Shown one piece after another: positions 37,033 to 45,402 of a stretch of 64,000 bases of DNA (positions are counted from its first letter, which is position 1; the number at the start of each line of letters is the position of its first letter). The stretch comes from Variovorax paradoxus (GTDB lineage: Bacteria > Pseudomonadota > Gammaproteobacteria > Burkholderiales > Burkholderiaceae_C). The position numbers and the translations under genes are program-made. The notes beneath the pieces were generated by a model, which ran no database searches, was not told where the DNA came from, and saw only the letters and a list, made by a program, of their open reading frames with translations. The stretch lies in contig NZ_JAGGNW010000012.1 of the NCBI RefSeq assembly GCF_018614875.1, positions 124,001 to 188,000 of the forward strand, read 5' to 3'.

Positions 37033-38619
37033 ATGACCTCTTTCATCGACCCGAAGACCCTCAAATCCTGGTTGCACGACGGCGGCGAGATCGCGCTGCT
37101 CGATGTGCGCGAGCACGGCCAGTACGGCGAGGCGCATCTGTTCCACGGCATCCCGCTGCCCTTCAGCCGGCTCGAACTCGACGCGCCGCGCCTCGTACCG
37201 CGCCGCAGCGTGCGCCTGGTGGCGTATGACGACGGCGATTCCGATGTGGCCGAACGCGCCGCCCGGCGGCTTGCCGTGCTGGGCTACACCGACGTGCACG
37301 TGCTGCAGGGTGGCACCCGCGCCTGGAAGGCCGCGGGCCATGCACTCTTCGCGGGCGTCAACCTGCCTTCGAAGACTTTTGGCGAACTGGCCGAAGAGGT
37401 CTATCACACGCCGCGCGTGAGCGCCGACCAACTGGCCGGAATGCTGGCGCGCAACGAGAAGGTGGTGGTGCTCGACGGCCGGCCGGTGAGCGAGTTCCAC
37501 AAGATGAACATTCCCACGGCCACCTGCTGCCCCAACGGCGAGCTCGCCTACCGCGTGCGCCGGCTGGTGCCCGACACCACCACGCCCATCGTCGTCAATT
37601 GCGCGGGCCGCACGCGCAGCATCATCGGCGCGCAGACACTCATCAACCTGGGCCTGCCCAATCCCGTCTACGCGCTGGAGAACGGCACGCAGGGCTGGTA
37701 CCTGAACGACCACGGGCTGGAGCACGGCGGCACGCGGCGTTATGCAGCGGACAGCGGCAACACCGATCTTCGGCCGGCCGCGAAAGCGCTGGCCGAACGC
37801 TTCGGCGTGCCCACGGTCACGGCGCAGACCGTGCAGCAATGGGCAGGCGATGCAAGCCGCAGCCTGTTCCTCTGCGACGTGCGCACGCCCGAGGAATTTG
37901 CGGCCGGCACGCTGCCCGGCGCCCAGCACACGCCCGGCGGGCAGTTGATGCAAGCCGGCGACCAGTACGTCGGCGTGCGCGGCGCACGGCTCGTGCTGTT
38001 CGACAACGACGGCGTGCGTGCGCCCACCGTCGCGCACTGGCTGCGCCAGATGGGCCACGATGCAAGCGTGCTCGAAGGCGGGCTCGCGAGCGGGCTGTCG
38101 CTGGCGCCCCCTGCCGCGCCGGCAGCACCTGCACTGGCGACGATCGATGCACAGGCGCTGTCCGCCCGCCTCGCGCAGGGCGACGTGGCGCTGGTCGACC
38201 TGCGTCCGAGCATGCAGTTCCGCGCCGGCCACGTCCCGCAGGCGCGCTGGTCGATCCGCCCGCGCCTGGCCCACGACGTGCCGAACGAAACGCGCCAGCT
38301 GGTGCTGGTGGCCGACGACGCTGCGCTCGCGGCCTGGGCCGCGGCATCCGAACTGGCCGGCCTCTCGCCCGCACCGCTGCTGCTCGAAGGCGGCATGGCC
38401 GCATGGCGCGGCGCCGGCCTGCCGGTGCAGGCCACGCCCGCCCTGCCCGCCGATGCGGACTGCGTCGACTACCTGTTCTTCGTGCACGACCGCCACGACG
38501 GCAACAAGGAAGCCGCGCGTCGCTACCTGGCCTGGGAGACCGGGCTGGTCGCGCAGCTCGATGCGCAGGAGCGCTCGGCTTTCAGGCTGCCCGCCGCCTC
38601 GGCCGCGCCGCACGGCTGA
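37033..38619 (+). CDS. Four-domain rhodanese-like protein
   Basis: 528 residues with four tandem rhodanese folds (about 5-110, 128-225, 268-365 and 375-470). Only the second has a catalytic cysteine: Cys190 in VVNCAGRTRSI. The corresponding loops of the others read AYDDGDSDVA, LFDNDGVRAP and LVADDAALAA, without cysteine. Domain 1 keeps the LDVREHGQYGEAHL entry motif and domain 3 the CDVRTPEEFAAGTLPGAQH motif. It probably accepts sulfane sulfur from, or transfers it to, sulfite or a thiol produced in the same pathway. It starts 87 bp after the thiol dioxygenase. Cytosolic; no signal peptide. Confidence 0.87.
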   Translation: MTSFIDPKTLKSWLHDGGEIALLDVREHGQYGEAHLFHGIPLPFSRLELDAPRLVPRRSVRLVAYDDGDSDVAERAARRLAVLGYTDVHVLQGGTRAWKAAGHALFAGVNLPSKTFGELAEEVYHTPRVSADQLAGMLARNEKVVVLDGRPVSEFHKMNIPTATCCPNGELAYRVRRLVPDTTTPIVVNCAGRTRSIIGAQTLINLGLPNPVYALENGTQGWYLNDHGLEHGGTRRYAADSGNTDLRPAAKALAERFGVPTVTAQTVQQWAGDASRSLFLCDVRTPEEFAAGTLPGAQHTPGGQLMQAGDQYVGVRGARLVLFDNDGVRAPTVAHWLRQMGHDASVLEGGLASGLSLAPPAAPAAPALATIDAQALSARLAQGDVALVDLRPSMQFRAGHVPQARWSIRPRLAHDVPNETRQLVLVADDAALAAWAAASELAGLSPAPLLLEGGMAAWRGAGLPVQATPALPADADCVDYLFFVHDRHDGNKEAARRYLAWETGLVAQLDAQERSAFRLPAASAAPHG

Positions 38620-38672
38620 GCCGCCCTCTTTTTTTGTTCGCCGTTGTCAGTTCCTCTTCCAGGAGTCCCGCC

Positions 38673-39683
38673 ATGTCGTCTGCCCATCGCATTGCCAGCC
38701 TTGCCCGTCTTTCCGTCGCTGCCGCATGGCTCGCGGCCATGGTCCTGCAGCCGGCCTCGGCCCAGCCGCTGCCCGTGCGCAACGGCTTTCCGTCGCAAAC
38801 GGTGAAGTTCGTCTCGCCCTTTCCACCGGGCGGCGGCAACGACGCCACGGCCCGGCTGGTGACCACGCGGCTGCCGGAAATCATGGGCCAGGCCGCGGTG
38901 GTGGACAACCGCGGCGGCGCGGGCGGCAACATCGGCGCCAAGTCGGTGGCCGAGGCCAAGCCCGACGGCTACACGGTGCTGACTTCGCAGGTGTCGATCA
39001 TGGCGGTGAACCCATCGCTCTACGCCGCGCCCGGCTTCGATCCGCTGAAGAACTTCATGCCGATCACGCAGATCAACGCGGCGCCGCTCGCGCTGGTGGT
39101 GGAAGCCAATTCGCCGTACAAGACCTTTGCCGATCTCGCCGCGCGCGCCAAGGCCAGCCCCGGCAAGGTCACCTATGCCACGCCGGGCAACGGCACGCTC
39201 TCGCACCTGGTCGGCGTGGTGCTGCAAAAGGACAGCGGCGTGGACATGACCCATGTGCCCTACAAGGGCGCCGGCCCCGCACTCACCGACCTGCTCGGCG
39301 GCCAGGTCGACGTGCTCGTGACCTCCACATCTTCGGTGGCGGGCATGGTGCACAACGGCAAGCTGCGCGTGCTTGCCGTCACCAGCCCGCGCCGCATCGG
39401 CGTGTTCGCCAAGGCACCCACGCTCGAGGAACTGGGCTATGCCAATGCCCGCTTCGAAGACTGGTACGGCTTCTTTGCGCCGGCCGGTACGCCGCCCGAG
39501 CGCGTGGCCTACCTGAACGAGGCCATCGTGCGCACGCTGCGCCTGCCCGAAGTGACCAAGCTCGTGAACGACGGCGGCAGCGAGGTGGTGGCCAACACCC
39601 CCGAAGCCTTCGCCGCGCAGTTGCGCCAGGACATCGACCGCTGGTCGCGCATCGTCAAGCTTTCCGGCGCAAAGGCGGATTGA
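38673..39683 (+). CDS. Bug-family tricarboxylate transporter binding protein (TctC type)
   Basis: 336 residues. Signal peptide ending QPASAQ, then the Bug fold: VKFVSPFPPGGGNDATARLV, VVDNRGGAGGNIGAKSVAEAKPDGYTVL, YKGAGPALTDLLGGQVDVLV and GFFAPAGTPPERVAYLNEAI are family signatures. It captures a small carboxylate in the periplasm. No TctAB permease lies nearby; such orphan binding proteins are abundant in this bacterial family. Its position in the operon suggests a thiol- or thioether-bearing carboxylic acid. AGGAG precedes ATG 38673. Confidence 0.9.
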   Translation: MSSAHRIASLARLSVAAAWLAAMVLQPASAQPLPVRNGFPSQTVKFVSPFPPGGGNDATARLVTTRLPEIMGQAAVVDNRGGAGGNIGAKSVAEAKPDGYTVLTSQVSIMAVNPSLYAAPGFDPLKNFMPITQINAAPLALVVEANSPYKTFADLAARAKASPGKVTYATPGNGTLSHLVGVVLQKDSGVDMTHVPYKGAGPALTDLLGGQVDVLVTSTSSVAGMVHNGKLRVLAVTSPRRIGVFAKAPTLEELGYANARFEDWYGFFAPAGTPPERVAYLNEAIVRTLRLPEVTKLVNDGGSEVVANTPEAFAAQLRQDIDRWSRIVKLSGAKAD

Positions 39684-39718
39684 CGCACCATAGAGGCCCG
39701 CGCTCGCTGGAACACCCC

Positions 39719-40921
39719 ATGTCCGATTCACCCCAAGACCCCGCAGGCCAGGCCCTCGACACCCGGCTCGCCCACATCGGCAAGGCGCCGGCCTACTTCG
39801 GCGGCGCGCCGGTCAACACGCCGCTGGTGCGCGCGAGCACGGTGCTGTTCGACAGCGTGGCAGCCATGCGCGACACGCGCGCGCGGCGCGGCGGAGAGCG
39901 CGCCTTCAGCTACGGCGCACGCGGCACGCCCACCACCTTCGCGCTCGAAGACGCGGTGAGCGAACTCGAAGGCGCCCACCGCACGCGCCTCTTCCCCACC
40001 GGCCTGGCAGCCATCGGCATGGTGCTGCTGTCGTACCTGAAGCCCGGCGACCATGTGCTGATGTCGGACAGCGTGTACGAGCCGGCGCGCAACCTCGTGC
40101 ATTCGTTCCTCGATCCCTACGGCATCCGCTGCACCTTCTTTGCCGCGGACGGCAGCGGCATCGAGGAACTGTTCGAGCCCGACACGAGGCTCGTGTATGC
40201 CGAGTGCCCCGGTTCGCTGGTCTACGAGATGTGCGACCTGCCCAAGCTGGCCGAACTGGCCCATGCGCGCGGCGCGCTCGTTGCCGCCGACAACACCTGG
40301 GGCTCAGGCGTGCAATACCGGCCGCTCGCGCTGGGCGCCGACATCTCGCTGATGGCTGCCACCAAGTACCTCTCGGGCCACTCGGACGTGATGATGGGCG
40401 CCGTCGCCACCACGCGCGAGGCTTGGCAGCCGCTCAATGATCGCTGCGACGCCTTCGGCATGACGGTGAGCCCCGACGACGCATGGCTGGTGCTGCGCGG
40501 CATGCGCACGCTGTCCGCGCGGCTTTCGATGCACGAGCAGCATGCGATGCAGGTGGCGCACTGGCTGCAGGCACGGCCCGAAGTGGCGGCCGTGTTCTGC
40601 CCCGCGCTGCCGCAGCATCCCGGCCACGGCCTCTGGAAGCGCGACTGCCGCGGCACCAACGGGCTCGTCTCGTTCGAGCTGCAGCCCGGCATCAAGGACG
40701 CCATGGTCGAGCGTTTCGTCGATGCCCTTGCGCTGTTCGGCCGAGGCGCGTCGTGGGGCGGCTATGAAAGCCTGGTGGCCTGGGCCAACATGCGCGCGGC
40801 GCGCAGCGTGACCAACTGGCGCCAGCGCGGCGCGGTCATCCGGCTGCACGTGGGGCTCGAGGCGCCTTCGGATCTGCTGCGCGATCTCGAATGCGGGTTT
40901 GCAGCCCTGGGGGCCGGCTGA
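39719..40921 (+). CDS. metC: Cystathionine beta-lyase-like PLP enzyme
   Basis: 400 residues, Cys/Met metabolism PLP family. Schiff-base Lys216 in LMAATKYLSGHSDVMMG, cofactor Asp191 in VAADNTWGSG, and phosphate-binding FPTGLAAIGMVLLSYL. The C-terminal GASWGGYESLVAW is typical of MetC-type beta-lyases, which cleave C-S bonds of cystathionine or S-conjugated cysteine to a thiol, pyruvate and ammonia. As the last gene of the organosulfur operon it probably releases a thiol for the dioxygenase rather than serving methionine synthesis. Confidence 0.88.
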   Translation: MSDSPQDPAGQALDTRLAHIGKAPAYFGGAPVNTPLVRASTVLFDSVAAMRDTRARRGGERAFSYGARGTPTTFALEDAVSELEGAHRTRLFPTGLAAIGMVLLSYLKPGDHVLMSDSVYEPARNLVHSFLDPYGIRCTFFAADGSGIEELFEPDTRLVYAECPGSLVYEMCDLPKLAELAHARGALVAADNTWGSGVQYRPLALGADISLMAATKYLSGHSDVMMGAVATTREAWQPLNDRCDAFGMTVSPDDAWLVLRGMRTLSARLSMHEQHAMQVAHWLQARPEVAAVFCPALPQHPGHGLWKRDCRGTNGLVSFELQPGIKDAMVERFVDALALFGRGASWGGYESLVAWANMRAARSVTNWRQRGAVIRLHVGLEAPSDLLRDLECGFAALGAG

Positions 40922-40937
40922 AGGTGCTTCCAGCGGC

Positions 40938-41771
40938 TCAGGCTGCGACCGGTTCGGGAAGAATGGCCGTCAGCGCGAAGTCGACGAGATGCAGCCACGT
41001 CGCCTCGAGCCCCATGATGCTGAGGTGGTCGGAGCCGGGGATGGTCTGCACGCTGATGGGTGTCGGCCAGGCCGCGATGAGCTTTTGCGAGCGCTCCGGC
41101 AGCACCACGTCGTCGCGCTCGGCCAGCAGCACCTGGGTTTTCGCGGCCACCTCCTTGCAGTGCGTGAGCGAGTCGAACTGGTGGCGCAGCAACAGCGACA
41201 ACGGAACGAGCGGAAAGCGCCTCTTTGCCACTTCCAGCATCGAATCGTAGGGCGTGACCAGCTGCAGGCTCGAAAACTCTTGCCGCGCCACCAGCTGAAT
41301 GGCCACGCCCGTGCCCAGGCTCCGCCCCACCACGTGCAGGCGTACCTGCGGAAAGGCCTTGCGCAGGTGACTGGCAAACTGGATCGCGTCCGCCACGGAG
41401 GCGATCTCGGAGGGGTGCCCCTGCGAGTCGGCCATGCCCCGATAGTTGACCGCGGCAAATCCGAAGCCCTCCGGCAGCCAGTGCAGCGCCTGCGCAGTGG
41501 CGCGAACGTCCTCGCCCCGGCCGGCAAAATAGATGAACAGGTCGTGCAGCGCGTCTTCGCCCTGTGGGTGATAGACATAGCCGCGCACCATGCCGCCCGG
41601 CACGGTGTGGGAGTAGGTGGAAAAGTCGTCCGACAGATGAACGACGGGAAGTTTTCTGGCGTTGAACAGGATGTCTCCCTGCCGTGTGGCAAGGACGGTC
41701 CAGTAAGCTGCCATGCCGCCAATGGCGGCGGCCGAAGCCGACAGTGCAATGCGAAAGGCTTTGGATGACAA
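40938..41771 (-). CDS. Alpha/beta hydrolase, membrane-anchored
   Basis: 277 residues. The start is a TTG at 41771 supported by CGGAG seven bases upstream; no ATG gives a complete N-terminal helix. One N-terminal membrane segment (IALSASAAAIGGMAAYWTVLA) anchors a hydrolase domain with nucleophile elbow GRSLGTG, an acid in LLAERDDVVLP and the histidine in GSDHLSI. The layout resembles FrsA/YqiA-like or ABHD17-like esterases. Substrate unknown. It converges on the metC-like gene with 16 bp between stops. Confidence 0.8.
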   Translation of the reverse strand: MSSKAFRIALSASAAAIGGMAAYWTVLATRQGDILFNARKLPVVHLSDDFSTYSHTVPGGMVRGYVYHPQGEDALHDLFIYFAGRGEDVRATAQALHWLPEGFGFAAVNYRGMADSQGHPSEIASVADAIQFASHLRKAFPQVRLHVVGRSLGTGVAIQLVARQEFSSLQLVTPYDSMLEVAKRRFPLVPLSLLLRHQFDSLTHCKEVAAKTQVLLAERDDVVLPERSQKLIAAWPTPISVQTIPGSDHLSIMGLEATWLHLVDFALTAILPEPVAA

Positions 41772-41808
41772 GGGCTGCTCCGAAAAAACTCGATGCCGGG
41801 ACGGCTGC

Positions 41809-42141
41809 CTACTTCCTGCAGTCGCCGCCGACGGAAACCGTGCCGTCCTTGCACTCCGTCAAGATCTCTTCGTCGGCAGGGCCTGCGCCCGGACGCGCCG
41901 GGCCGGCATCCGGCGCGGATGCGCCTTCGCGCTGGTAGACGATTTTCTTGCTGCCGAGATCGCAGCTGCCCACCACCTGGCCGTTGGCCTGTGCATTGGC
42001 ATCGACGGTGGTGACGGCGAAACGCGTCACGCCGGACGCGGCAATCTTCGCTTCGATCTGGGTGCGCAGGGCTTCGCAGTTTTCGGCGCCGTGGGCGGCG
42101 CCGGCAAAAGCAAGCGCCATGGAAATCAACCAGGGTTTCAT
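41809..42141 (-). CDS. DUF1161 periplasmic protein
   Basis: 110 residues from ATG 42141 (an upstream start at 42174 would precede the signal peptide). Signal MKPWLISMALAFAGAAHGA, then the DUF1161 core ENCEALRTQIEAKIAASGVTRFAVTTVDA and GQVVGSCDLGSKKIVYQR. Four cysteines in the mature part probably form two disulfides. Proteins of this family are small and periplasmic with no known function. It lies 37 bp upstream of the alpha/beta hydrolase gene on the same strand. Confidence 0.8.
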   Translation of the reverse strand: MKPWLISMALAFAGAAHGAENCEALRTQIEAKIAASGVTRFAVTTVDANAQANGQVVGSCDLGSKKIVYQREGASAPDAGPARPGAGPADEEILTECKDGTVSVGGDCRK

Positions 42142-42258
42142 GATGAGTCGACCTCGCAGCGGAGGGTTTGGCAAACGAAGAGTCTAGCCCTTCATTTTGC
42201 GAGAAGCATCCTCTCACGCGCTGCGGTAACCAGCCGTCACGGCCGCCGGAGTGCAGGC

Positions 42259-42678
42259 TCAGTCGCAGGCGTTTCTGCCGGCTGGAGATTGACGCAGCCT
42301 GTTGAGGAAAGTGAGCTGCACCCTGGCCGTATCGCTGCCCTGCGAGGCGGCCCGGAGCATCCACCGGCGGGCCTCGCAACGGTCTGCCTCGACGGCGGAG
42401 CCATACAGCGTCGGCCCCGCCAGCAGCACCATGGCCAGCATCTCCTGCGCCGCGGCACTGTCCTCGGCGGCCGCTTGCCGAAGCTGCTCGAGCATCGAGC
42501 GGTAGTCGCGGGCCGACTGCGCTTCCAGTGCCAACTGGAATCGCTGCTCGGCATGCAGGACGATGTTGGCGTCGGGCGGCTGCGCCGCGGAGAGCGCCGC
42601 CGTCAGGCACAGGGCACCCGACAGGCAGATGCGCCAGCGCAGCGACCAGCTTGCGATTTGATTCAGTTCGGATGCCAT
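42259..42678 (-). CDS. Small exported protein with Sel1/TPR-like helices
   Basis: 139 residues. A signal-like segment (ICLSGALCLTAALSAAQ) is followed by alpha-helical repeats (AEQRFQLALEAQSARDYRSMLEQLRQAA, AQEMLAMVLLAGPTLY, EARRWMLRAASQGSDTARVQL) resembling one to two Sel1 or TPR units. Such repeats usually mediate protein contacts. No partner is suggested by the neighbours. The C-terminal NACD and the DRCEAR cysteine may pair. Function unknown. Confidence 0.65.
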   Translation of the reverse strand: MASELNQIASWSLRWRICLSGALCLTAALSAAQPPDANIVLHAEQRFQLALEAQSARDYRSMLEQLRQAAAEDSAAAQEMLAMVLLAGPTLYGSAVEADRCEARRWMLRAASQGSDTARVQLTFLNRLRQSPAGRNACD

Positions 42679-42788
42679 CGATGTTCTCCATCCAGTTGCG
42701 TGGAGGGCATCGTGGCAGCAAGCGCTTGCAAAAAGAAACGGGAATTCGCGCAGGCAGGCTCAGTCGGCGACTGAGCCTTTGCCTGTGC

Positions 42789-44954
42789 TCAGAACTTCGC
42801 GGTCAGCGCAACCTGAAGCTCGCGTCCCGGGCCCGGCATGATCAGGTTGTCGACGCTGCCGTGCGCGGACACGTAGTACTTCCTGCCCGTGATGTTCTTC
42901 AGGTTCACGGAGAGTTCGTAGCGCGCGGTCTTGTAGCTCGCGGCCAGATCGGCCGTGACGTACGAAGGCAGCGTCACCAGGTTGCTGAGCGAGGCATAGC
43001 GCGCCGCCACGTAGTTGACGCCGCCGCCCGCGCTCAGGCCCTGGCCCAGGTCCTTCATGAGCCACACGAAGGCCGAGTGCCGCGGCGTGAGCGACGCCAC
43101 CTTGCCCTGCACCGGTATCGCCGCGCCAACCGGCAGCTGCAGCGAGCTCACGGTGGCCAGCGACTTGACCATGCGGCCGTCCAGGTACGCATAGCCCGCG
43201 CTGACGTCCCAGCGCCCCGGCAGCTTGCCGGCCAGGGCCAGCTCCATGCCGTTGGTGCGCTGCGTGCCCACGTTGATCTGCCGCGCCGGGTTGGCGGGGT
43301 CGGTGTTCTTCATGCCCGAGCGCTCCAGATTGAAGAGCGCCGCCGTGAGGTTGAGCGCGCCGTCCAGGAAGTCGAGCTTGGCGCCGATTTCCTTGTTGAC
43401 GGTGATCTCGGGATCGTTGGCGGCGTTGTTGGCCGACAGCGCGAAGGTCTCGGCCGAAGGCTGGAACGAGCGGCTGTACGACACGTAGTAGGACTGCGTG
43501 TCCGTCGGCTGCCAGACCAGGCCCGCGCGCGGGCTGAACTTGCGGTCGGTGCGCGAGATGGGGGCCTGCGTGCGCTCGAAGGAAGTGTCCTGGCCGAACA
43601 CGTCGTAGCGTCCGCCGACGAGCGCCTTCCACTGCGGCGCCAGCGTGATCTGGTTCTGCGCATAGAGCGCGGCCGTCTTGAAGCTGGTGTTGCTCGGGAT
43701 CGCGCTGCTGGCCAGGTAGCTCGCCAGCGGAATGGGCGGCGGCGCGGAGACGGGGTTCAGGATGCTCACGCGCTCGAAGCCGGTGGGCGAGGACACCGTG
43801 TATACGCGCTTGTCCTGCTTGCCGAACTCGGCGCCGACCAGCCAATCCTGCCGGAAGCCGCCGAGCTCGTTGCGCCACGTCAGGTCGGTCTGGTTGAACC
43901 AGCCGCTCTCGTCGCGGTCGACAAAGCCACGGGTGCGGCCCACGGTCATGCGCACCGGGTCGGTGGTGCCGCTGGGCAGCGTGTGGAAGCGGTCGAGCTC
44001 GTAGCTGTAGTAGCGGGTGGTGTTGCGCAGGCTCAGCGTGTCGCTGAAGCGGTGGTTGAGTGTGGCGGTGAAGGACTGCACGCGCGTGGTGGTGGTGTCG
44101 TCGCGCTTCGCGAAGGCGGAGCCGTAGTAGGTGCCGATGGGCACGTTCACGGGCCGGCCGTTGAGCGCCGGAATGCCGAAGTCGGTCAGCCGCTGGTCGT
44201 AGGCATTGGTGTACTGCAGCAGCAGGTCGGTCTGCGGGCTGAACTTCATCGCCAGCGAGGGCGCGATGCTGTAGCGGTCGATGAACTGCTGGTCGCGGTA
44301 GCTGCCCGACTTTTCGCGTGCCACGTTGAGGCGGAAGGCCATGTTCTCGCCGATGGGCCGGTTGAGGTCGGCCGTGAGTCGCTTGAAGTCGTGGCTGCCC
44401 AGGCCGAGCGAAACCTCGCCGAAGGGGCGCTCGAAGATCGGCTTCTTCGTCACGCGGTTGACCAGCCCGCCGGACGAACCGCGGCCGTACAGCACGGCGG
44501 CCGGGCCCTTGAGCACCTCGATGCGCTCCGTGTCCGACAGATCGCGGAAGTAGAGCGCGTCGTCGCGCACGCCGTCCACGAACCAGTCGGCGATGGCCGA
44601 GAACCCGCGGATGACCACCTGGTCGCGCTGGCCGTCGCCGGCGTTGAAGGAAACGCCGGGTGCATTGCGCAGGGCGTCCTGCATCGACGTGGCGCCCTGG
44701 TCGCGCAGCAGCTGCGCGGGCAGCACGTTGACCGCCTGCGGAATGTCGCGCAGCGGCGCGCTGCCCTTGGTGGCCGTGCTGCCCACGGAGGGTGCGTAGC
44801 CGGGCTCCTGCTCGGAGGTGACGGTGATTTCCTGGAGCGTGGCACCGGAGGTCTGGGCCTGGGCCGCGCAATGCAGTGCGGCGAGCGTGGCAAGAAAGAG
44901 CGGCGTACGGCGCAGACGAGGACGAAGGCGCACGGCAGGCGAGCGAACGGACAT
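42789..44954 (-). CDS. TonB-dependent siderophore receptor
   Basis: 721 residues from ATG 44954 with GAGGAAA upstream. Signal peptide (LFLATLAALHCAAQAQ), a TonB-box-like region LQEITVTSE, plug domain with LPAQLLRDQGATSMQDALRNAPGVSF and IEVLKGPAAVLYGRGSSGGLVN, and a 22-strand barrel ending VALTAKF with a terminal aromatic residue. It belongs to the FhuA/FpvA-like siderophore receptors (FNAGDGQRDQVVIRGFSA). It imports ferric siderophores through the outer membrane with TonB-ExbBD energy. No N-terminal signalling domain and no sigma/anti-sigma pair nearby. I see no clear Fur box. Confidence 0.93.
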   Translation of the reverse strand: MSVRSPAVRLRPRLRRTPLFLATLAALHCAAQAQTSGATLQEITVTSEQEPGYAPSVGSTATKGSAPLRDIPQAVNVLPAQLLRDQGATSMQDALRNAPGVSFNAGDGQRDQVVIRGFSAIADWFVDGVRDDALYFRDLSDTERIEVLKGPAAVLYGRGSSGGLVNRVTKKPIFERPFGEVSLGLGSHDFKRLTADLNRPIGENMAFRLNVAREKSGSYRDQQFIDRYSIAPSLAMKFSPQTDLLLQYTNAYDQRLTDFGIPALNGRPVNVPIGTYYGSAFAKRDDTTTTRVQSFTATLNHRFSDTLSLRNTTRYYSYELDRFHTLPSGTTDPVRMTVGRTRGFVDRDESGWFNQTDLTWRNELGGFRQDWLVGAEFGKQDKRVYTVSSPTGFERVSILNPVSAPPPIPLASYLASSAIPSNTSFKTAALYAQNQITLAPQWKALVGGRYDVFGQDTSFERTQAPISRTDRKFSPRAGLVWQPTDTQSYYVSYSRSFQPSAETFALSANNAANDPEITVNKEIGAKLDFLDGALNLTAALFNLERSGMKNTDPANPARQINVGTQRTNGMELALAGKLPGRWDVSAGYAYLDGRMVKSLATVSSLQLPVGAAIPVQGKVASLTPRHSAFVWLMKDLGQGLSAGGGVNYVAARYASLSNLVTLPSYVTADLAASYKTARYELSVNLKNITGRKYYVSAHGSVDNLIMPGPGRELQVALTAKF

Positions 44955-44970
44955 GGAGAATTTCCTCAGG

Positions 44971-44990
44971 GCGATTTTTTTTGAAATCGC
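44971..44990 (-). promoter_or_regulatory. Leader hairpin of the TonB receptor gene
   Basis: GCGATTT (44971-44977) and AAATCGC (44984-44990) form a 7-bp stem with a short loop, 17-36 bases upstream of the receptor ATG and just before the ribosome site on the minus strand. It could influence translation or mark a protein site. The remaining 5' region (44991-45152) shows no gene. Confidence 0.35.
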
Positions 44991-45152
44991 GAAGCGCCAT
45001 GCAGTTGCTCCATCGATCGAATGGAGAAACCGCATGCGCCCTGCCTGGAGAAAATCTGGGTTGGGTGCCTTTGCCCGGCTCACGCCGGCGCATGGCCGGG
45101 TGTCTTGCAGCGAAAAGGGTCGCTTCGCGCGACCGGCGGGATTGTAAATGCA

Positions 45153-45173
45153 GCCGCGTGGCAGGCACGCGGC
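45153..45173 (-). terminator. Hairpin after cstA-ybdD operon
   Basis: GCCGCGTG (45153-45160) and CACGCGGC (45166-45173) form an 8-bp perfect stem with a 5-nt loop, 12 bp after the ybdD-like stop. Downstream on the minus strand comes TGCATTTAC, only a weak T-run. Confidence 0.4.
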
Positions 45174-45185
45174 CGCCGCGCTCCT

Positions 45186-45392
45186 TCAGCAGCAGCGCCC
45201 TTTGCCCTCGCCGTAGCGCGCCTCGAGCCGCTCGCGAAAGAAGGCCTCGTAGCTCATCGGCGGCTGGTCCGGGTGCGTGGCCGCCATGTGGGTCAGGTAG
45301 GCGTCGTAGTCGGGCAGCCCGACCATGAGCCGCAGCGACTGCTTGAGCGAGCGCGCGAAGTAGCGCCCGGCTTCCGGCAATGCGAGAGCCAT
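45186..45392 (-). CDS. YbdD/YjiX family protein
   Basis: 68 residues with the family pattern [25 protein letters not shown] then [22 protein letters not shown] and a C-terminal RCC. YbdD/YjiX proteins are small cytosolic partners always found next to CstA/BtsT carbon-starvation transporters and are required for their full activity. The start is 10 bp after the cstA stop, as in enterobacteria. Confidence 0.88.
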   Translation of the reverse strand: MALALPEAGRYFARSLKQSLRLMVGLPDYDAYLTHMAATHPDQPPMSYEAFFRERLEARYGEGKGRCC

Positions 45393-45402
45393 GGCGCGCT
45401 GC

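Noticed and set aside
38610..38636. Terminator with T7 run after the rhodanese gene
   Set aside because: The only stem is CGGCT-G-AGCCG with a one-base loop, which cannot close, so the T-run alone is not enough.
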